DNA from: Rugalucina vietnamica
Taxonomy: Eukaryota > Mollusca > Bivalvia > Lucinida > Lucinidae
DNA length: 64,000 bases
Assembly: GCA_964017185.1 (NCBI GenBank)
Contig: OZ024870.1
Location: 65,844,312 to 65,908,311 of the forward strand
Direction: 5' to 3'
Below the pieces are notes generated by a model. It worked only from the letters and a program-made list of their open reading frames with translations, had not been told where the DNA came from and made no database searches. The position numbers and the translations under genes were made by a program. Positions 60,072 to 64,000 of the stretch are shown one piece after another. Numbering within the stretch: the first letter of the stretch is position 1; every line of letters starts with the position of its first letter.

Positions 60072-60306
60072 TGAACGCCTCGTGGGAAAACCAACAGTTT
60101 GCATAGGCGAACACAAAGGCGCAGATCAGCTTCGCGGTAACCGCGAAGCTGATCAGCGCCTTTGTTTTCGCTACTCGGATAGTACAATTCCTCCTCTACT
60201 TAACTCCAAAATATCAAGCTTCTAGCCCGCTTCTGTAGCTGTACAGGCCGGTTTGTGTCAGACCTGTTCGGAAACCACATTGTTGGTTTTTCCACGAGGT
60301 GGCTCA
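60072..60306 (-). mobile_element. H1 hairpin MITE
   Basis: Reverse copy. The outer ends CGCCTCGTGGGAAAACCAAC and GTTGGTTTTTCCACGAGGTG are nearly perfect inverses. It lies in the intron between exons 13 and 14. Confidence 0.8.
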
Positions 60307-60457
60307 ATTATGAATACAAACTTCATGTATTGATATAATTAAATTTAAAATCCTAACCAAGCTGCCTTAATTCTCACTCAGGCTTATTCCACAGGTAGCA
60401 TTTATATTAAGGTACTGATTATTATAACAATTCAAGACATTTTACTGAGAGTCTAAC

Positions 60458-60705
60458 ATCAGTTCTAAGACAGAGGCGTGAAATCTTTACCCCCTTATAC
60501 CCCACTTTTATATAGCAAAACTGGGGTATACAGGGGTATACATAATTTTCTTATTTTTGTCCAAAACATAGATTGTGGGTACTCGTTAGAACCACAATCT
60601 ATGTTTTGAGCTAAAATAAGAAAAAATATCAAAAAATTTCAGCGAAAACCTTTCAATTTTTAAAGCTCAAAAATATGTTTATTGCATGGGCAAATTTTCG
60701 TAATG
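60458..60705. mobile_element. H2 hairpin MITE, 15 bp before exon 14
   Basis: TACCCCCTTATACCCCACTT, the arms CATAGATTGTGGGTACTCG and its mirror, and the end GCATGGGCAAATTTTCG are all recognisable. It sits directly upstream of the exon 14 acceptor. Confidence 0.75.
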
Positions 60706-60720
60706 TGTATATATTTATAG

Positions 60721-60949
60721 ATATCACCATTAACACAGAAATTGTTGCTTCGAAGAAACTGAACAGCCATGGACAGAAAAACACGTATATCGGTCGAATT
60801 TCGATTCAAACTAAGCGACATTTCATCATCATGACACCCTACGCCATTTTGTTTGATACGTTAACGTATTCCTGGGACGGTGACACTGTGAGACACTTTG
60901 CTGGGAATGACTTCACCGTTAACAAGATAAATCACAGGATTGCTATAAG
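60721..60949 (+). CDS. ITIH-like exon 14 (ITI_HC_C domain)
   Basis: Acceptor ATTTATAG, donor GTACTC, entering in phase 1 and leaving in phase 2. It encodes ITINTEIVASKKLNSHGQKN, TYIGRISIQTKRHFIIMTPY, AILFDTLTYSWDGDTVRHFA, GNDFTVNKINHRIAIR. The pattern ITVNGELI..K......TYFG.LGI......I.VTP..I.. of human ITIH proteins is recognisable. At least one more exon must follow, and I did not find it before base 64000. An H2 hairpin element ends 15 bp before the exon. Confidence 0.85.
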
Positions 60950-61167
60950 GTACTCTGTCCTAAAATCATAATTATTACATATTATTGCATTTTCAACTGA
61001 TCATCATAAAATCGTACGAAACGGTAAGGTGTTACAAATGGCACCTTTTGGGTGGCCACAGTGAATGGAATTCTATTACTTTACATACATTACTGCTTAA
61101 GTGGTATGTTCGCTTTTATATCTCGACCATGGTTGTCTACATGACAAAATAGACCGTTCAGTAAATC

Positions 61168-61265
61168 GTCAGGATAATACATGAAAGTCCATGAAATATA
61201 TACCCCCTCATACCCCACTTTCAAATAGTAAAGCCGGTTATACAGGGGTATACCTATTTTTCTTA
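61168..61265. mobile_element. H2 hairpin MITE, fragment
   Basis: Only the GGGGTATA-rich end (TACCCCCTCATACCCCACTT) and TACAGGGGTATACCTATT are left. The hairpin part is missing. Confidence 0.6.
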
Positions 61266-61395
61266 CATACCTCTATCATAAAGATAGAAAAATTCCGGTA
61301 TTTTAGTGGTGGTAGATAAATCGATCTTACACTGCTGGTTTGGTTGCTCATGCAAGATAAGAAAAGCACGCGATATAATTCGATCGTTTCTACTG

Positions 61396-61528
61396 AATTA
61401 TTGGGTTTGACATCTTGGGGGGGGGGGGAATTTTTTAATTCAAGAAATGAGATGAAACATGACATTGATGAAAAATTATGAAGTATTCATTGACAATTAT
61501 ACAATTGAAATGAAATACGATCAAGCCC
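61396..61528 (-). repeat. Terminal direct repeat B2 of the DIRS/Ngaro fossil
   Basis: Matches 61926-62067 from AATTATTGGGTTTGACA to ATACGATCAAGCCC, with a longer G run here. It marks the element's end. Confidence 0.75.
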
Positions 61529-61925
61529 AGGGAGGGTGGGCAGGTCAAAAGTCAGATTGACAAGCACATGTCCTCCATTGAAGCATTCTCGCGAGATCAG
61601 ACGATACTTCATCTTGATCTCTCGCATTTGACGCTTTGAATTGTGGGATATAGCCGATTTTGGCTACAGACGACACACGAAGAAAGCTGGGGCATCCCGC
61701 ATGAATTTCCCAGATCCCATTGGCCAACTGCGACAGGTCAGTGCGTGAAGCGCTACCTGTCAGCGACAATGCCATTGAAGAACTTAATAACGGATAAGCT
61801 CCCCTTGCTAAGAACGGTTACTCTAAGAGGTATAAAATTAACTCCCTTACACCCACGTGACCAATAGGAAAACGAAAGTAGGGATCGTCTCCCCAATAAT
61901 TAATGACTTTCGCTTGAAAGACCAC

Positions 61926-62067
61926 AATTATTGGGTTTGACAGCATGAACAAGCATCTTGGGGGGAAAATTTTTTAATTCAAGAAATGAGATGAAACATG
62001 ACATTGATGAAAAATTATGAAGTATTCATTGACAATTATACAATTGAAATGAAATACGATCAAGCCC
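61926..62067 (-). repeat. Internal direct repeat B1 of the DIRS/Ngaro fossil
   Basis: Second copy of the repeat at 61396-61528. The 397 bp between them would be A2, whose partner A1 should be at the other end of the element, beyond base 64000. Confidence 0.72.
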
Positions 62068-62238
62068 CAAGACCCCCAAGAAAGCTTGTTCAACACTTTT
62101 CGAACTCAGTAAAAGAATTAAGGGACACCAAAATTCTAGAACAAAGAACCGCTGGCTAGCTAACCCATGAGCGAGGTCGTCAGACATAATCTAACAAATA
62201 ACTAAAACTCAATACTGATCAAACTATCTTCCAGCCAT

Positions 62239-63256
62239 TCAAATACCGGAAAGCATGGCTTTTGAGACCTGAAGCCTAGCCCTCAAGTCAGGTTCCAAAT
62301 AAGACTGATAAGCATTAGAACGCCAGTGTCCATGCAATTTAAGGGTATCCGCATCTAAACCCACGGAGTGGCCATGTGTGCAGCCTCCCCGGCGAAAACT
62401 GTGCATGGCGAAGGATTTAGGATTGTAACCCAACTTGAGGAGGCAGGCTTTCAGAAAATCATTTAAAATTGGGTAAATTAAAGGCTTCAGTGAACCATCG
62501 CCAGCCGGAATCAGGAATGCTGGGCATGATAAACCGGCAGGAAAGGTTATAACCATTGTCCTCAAAGCTGCTACTGGACACAGCTTAGTACTCTGCTCTG
62601 CCGCTAAAGGCAAAACATAGGAATGTTCCTTATAATTGTCTGTTTTTGATGATCGAATCGTTAAGAGAGCTGCATCACGCAAAATCAGTAAATCTCGCCT
62701 GCGCAAAAAAATGACCTTTACCTGAATTTGCTTGGGTGTAAGAATCAGCCACAAGATTTGATTTCCGCAGAAAAGAGAAAAAGGCAACTGTAAAAACAGT
62801 CCAACAAACTAAATGTAATGGAATAGTGAAATCCATGATGCCATAAAGATCTTGCAGAATGTTTGGAGTGATGGGCAATTTTGGAGCCGGAGGCGAGCAA
62901 CTGATTCTGCGTAAACCAGCCAAAGTGGTTTTCACTTGTAAAAATTGCGTTGGATTGAAATCTATACCATAACATGCATGAAGCAATTTCACATGGCTGA
63001 CTAGTGTGGTTAGAGTCTGATGTGATTTGATGTGCCGTGACATAAATTGAATAAAACAAGCTAAATCTTGCGCAGATACTGGAACTGCCTGCACTTGAAA
63101 ATAATAACAAAATGACAAATACGCCTTCCAATGATTATGAATGTTCTTTACGGTTCCTTCCGCAAATGCATGTCTCTGTGTTGCAATGCTCTCCTGCTGT
63201 AAGGCCTTCCACTGCATTGTTGGATCTGCAAAAAATGTAGAACCAAAATACAGCAC
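62239..63256 (-). other. Tyrosine recombinase region of the DIRS/Ngaro fossil
   Basis: SFRRGGCTHGHS, LKLHGHWRSNAYQSYL and an upstream Arg-containing SSKTDNYKE block recall the R..H-R..H..Y active-site scheme of phage-integrase-type recombinases. Such elements use this enzyme in place of an integrase to insert a circular DNA. Confidence 0.75.
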
Positions 63257-63462
63257 AAAGCATTACACGCCCTGTAACCACATATCTTTTGAACACAATA
63301 GGCCTTTTGAACCTAAACATCTGAAAGCCTTCTGGCTAGTAATAAGTACTTGTAAAATAGTAAACAAAATCTGACTTCCTTACAGATCTGTGTTATTAGC
63401 TATAACCTGAAACCGTTTTTTTTTTATTGTCATGTAAAGAATTGAAATCCCATATTCCAAGC

Positions 63463-63966
63463 CTACCAGTCGTGCTGAAAATGGAACAACAAAGGCTTGT
63501 AAGGTAGTAAAACCATATCTGGGTGCTCACGAAAGAATTCGGCCAATCTACCCCTACTCAAATTATCCGCTGCACGGTTGGTAGCCCCAGAAATATGTGA
63601 TGCTCTGATATCAAATTCACACTGAGCAGCTATGTACAGCAATTCCCTTGCACATTTGTTCAAGAATTGAGATCTGGATCTTCCATAATTGATAACATTC
63701 GCTGACACCTCATTATCACATTGTACTATAATCCGCTGGCCGGTCCAGCCACGTCCCCATAATTTACAAGCAACCACAATTGTTAAGAGTTCAAGGCAAT
63801 TTATATCTAGATTTTGCTCCAGAATAAATCCTGGGAAATGCCAGGAAAAACACTCTTGATTGCATACGACCCCACATTGAGTCAAACAGGAATCTGTTTG
63901 GAAAATTTGCCCCGGATTGGAAAAATGTAAATCTCCGAGAACCGAGACCCCATTATACTGTTCCAT
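63463..63966 (-). other. RNase H region of the DIRS/Ngaro fossil
   Basis: Shows FQTDSCLTQCGVVCNQ, DINCLELLTIVVACKLWG, IIVQCDNEVSANVINYG and ISGATNRAADNLSRG, the Asp/Glu pattern of RNase H as found in DIRS-like elements. The reverse transcriptase part would be to the right of the window. Confidence 0.75.
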
Positions 63967-64000
63967 GAATCTTTGCCACCAAAATATGTCCGCCTTAAAG

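Larger units (their letters stand above)
61396..64000 (-). mobile_element. DIRS/Ngaro-type tyrosine-recombinase retroelement fossil, 5' side beyond window
   Basis: Minus-strand parts in family order: RNase H region (63463-63966), tyrosine recombinase region (62239-63256), then the terminal split repeats (61396-62067). Ngaro-group elements have an A1 ... B1-A2-B2 layout, which the left end fits. It looks broken, with about one break in the visible coding part. The nearly identical repeats suggest a fairly young copy. It lies antisense in the intron after exon 14. Confidence 0.8.

Noticed and set aside
62239-63966. Host recombinase gene
   Set aside because: RNase H next to a tyrosine recombinase with split terminal repeats is the layout of a DIRS/Ngaro-type fossil.

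Overview
The window looks like animal (metazoan) nuclear DNA, most likely from a mollusc and probably a bivalve. It is AT-rich, has small exons separated by repeat-choked introns with GT-AG borders, and is full of hairpin MITEs, tRNA-type SINEs, microsatellites and large satellites. The bivalve assignment is inference from the style of the repeats, not from a match I could run.

One host gene can be followed. Fourteen plus-strand exons between 695 and 60949 read in compatible splice phases as an inter-alpha-trypsin inhibitor heavy chain (ITIH)-like protein: VIT domain (exons 1-4), von Willebrand A domain with intact DxSxS, GGT and TDG motifs (exons 5-8), the post-vWA region ending in a YNFVTPLTSMVV block (exons 9-11), a Gly/Ser/Arg linker (exon 12), and the ITI_HC_C domain opening with the GDPH processing motif (exons 13-14). 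The signal peptide lies to the left and the last exons to the right of the window. Numbering of exons here is local.

Layout: 1-12 kb holds exons 1-10 interleaved with SINEs, three hairpin-MITE families (called H1, H2, H3 here) and an inverted pair of 1.5-1.7 kb 'AGGTGAGC' elements around exon 4. At 12.4-15.7 kb lies a 54/55-bp satellite, and at 16.4-19.0 kb another 'AGGTGAGC' element carrying an AGGTCTACYTACC minisatellite. Exons 11 and 12 are at 19.1-19.8 kb. The intron from 19845 to 59908 is 40 kb. It contains a 2.7-kb terminal-inverted-repeat (TIR) element and then one enormous inverted structure, 23537-59812, with matching ends, arms of 174-bp satellite and a 12-bp direct repeat at its borders.

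Inside that structure, elements are nested like dolls. A palindromic Penelope-like element (GIY-YIG endonuclease, hammerhead-like ribozymes in inverted arms) is split by a 1.77-kb TIR element with a TATA target duplication and by a 12.6-kb foldback-like element. The foldback has 81-bp TIRs and mirrored arrays of a 128-bp repeat that carries a perfect AGGTCACAGTGACCT palindrome (the classic estrogen-response-element sequence) and a DR1-like site. The last two host exons follow at 59.9-60.9 kb, and the right edge (61.4-64.0 kb) is a minus-strand DIRS/Ngaro-type tyrosine-recombinase retroelement fossil with split direct repeats.
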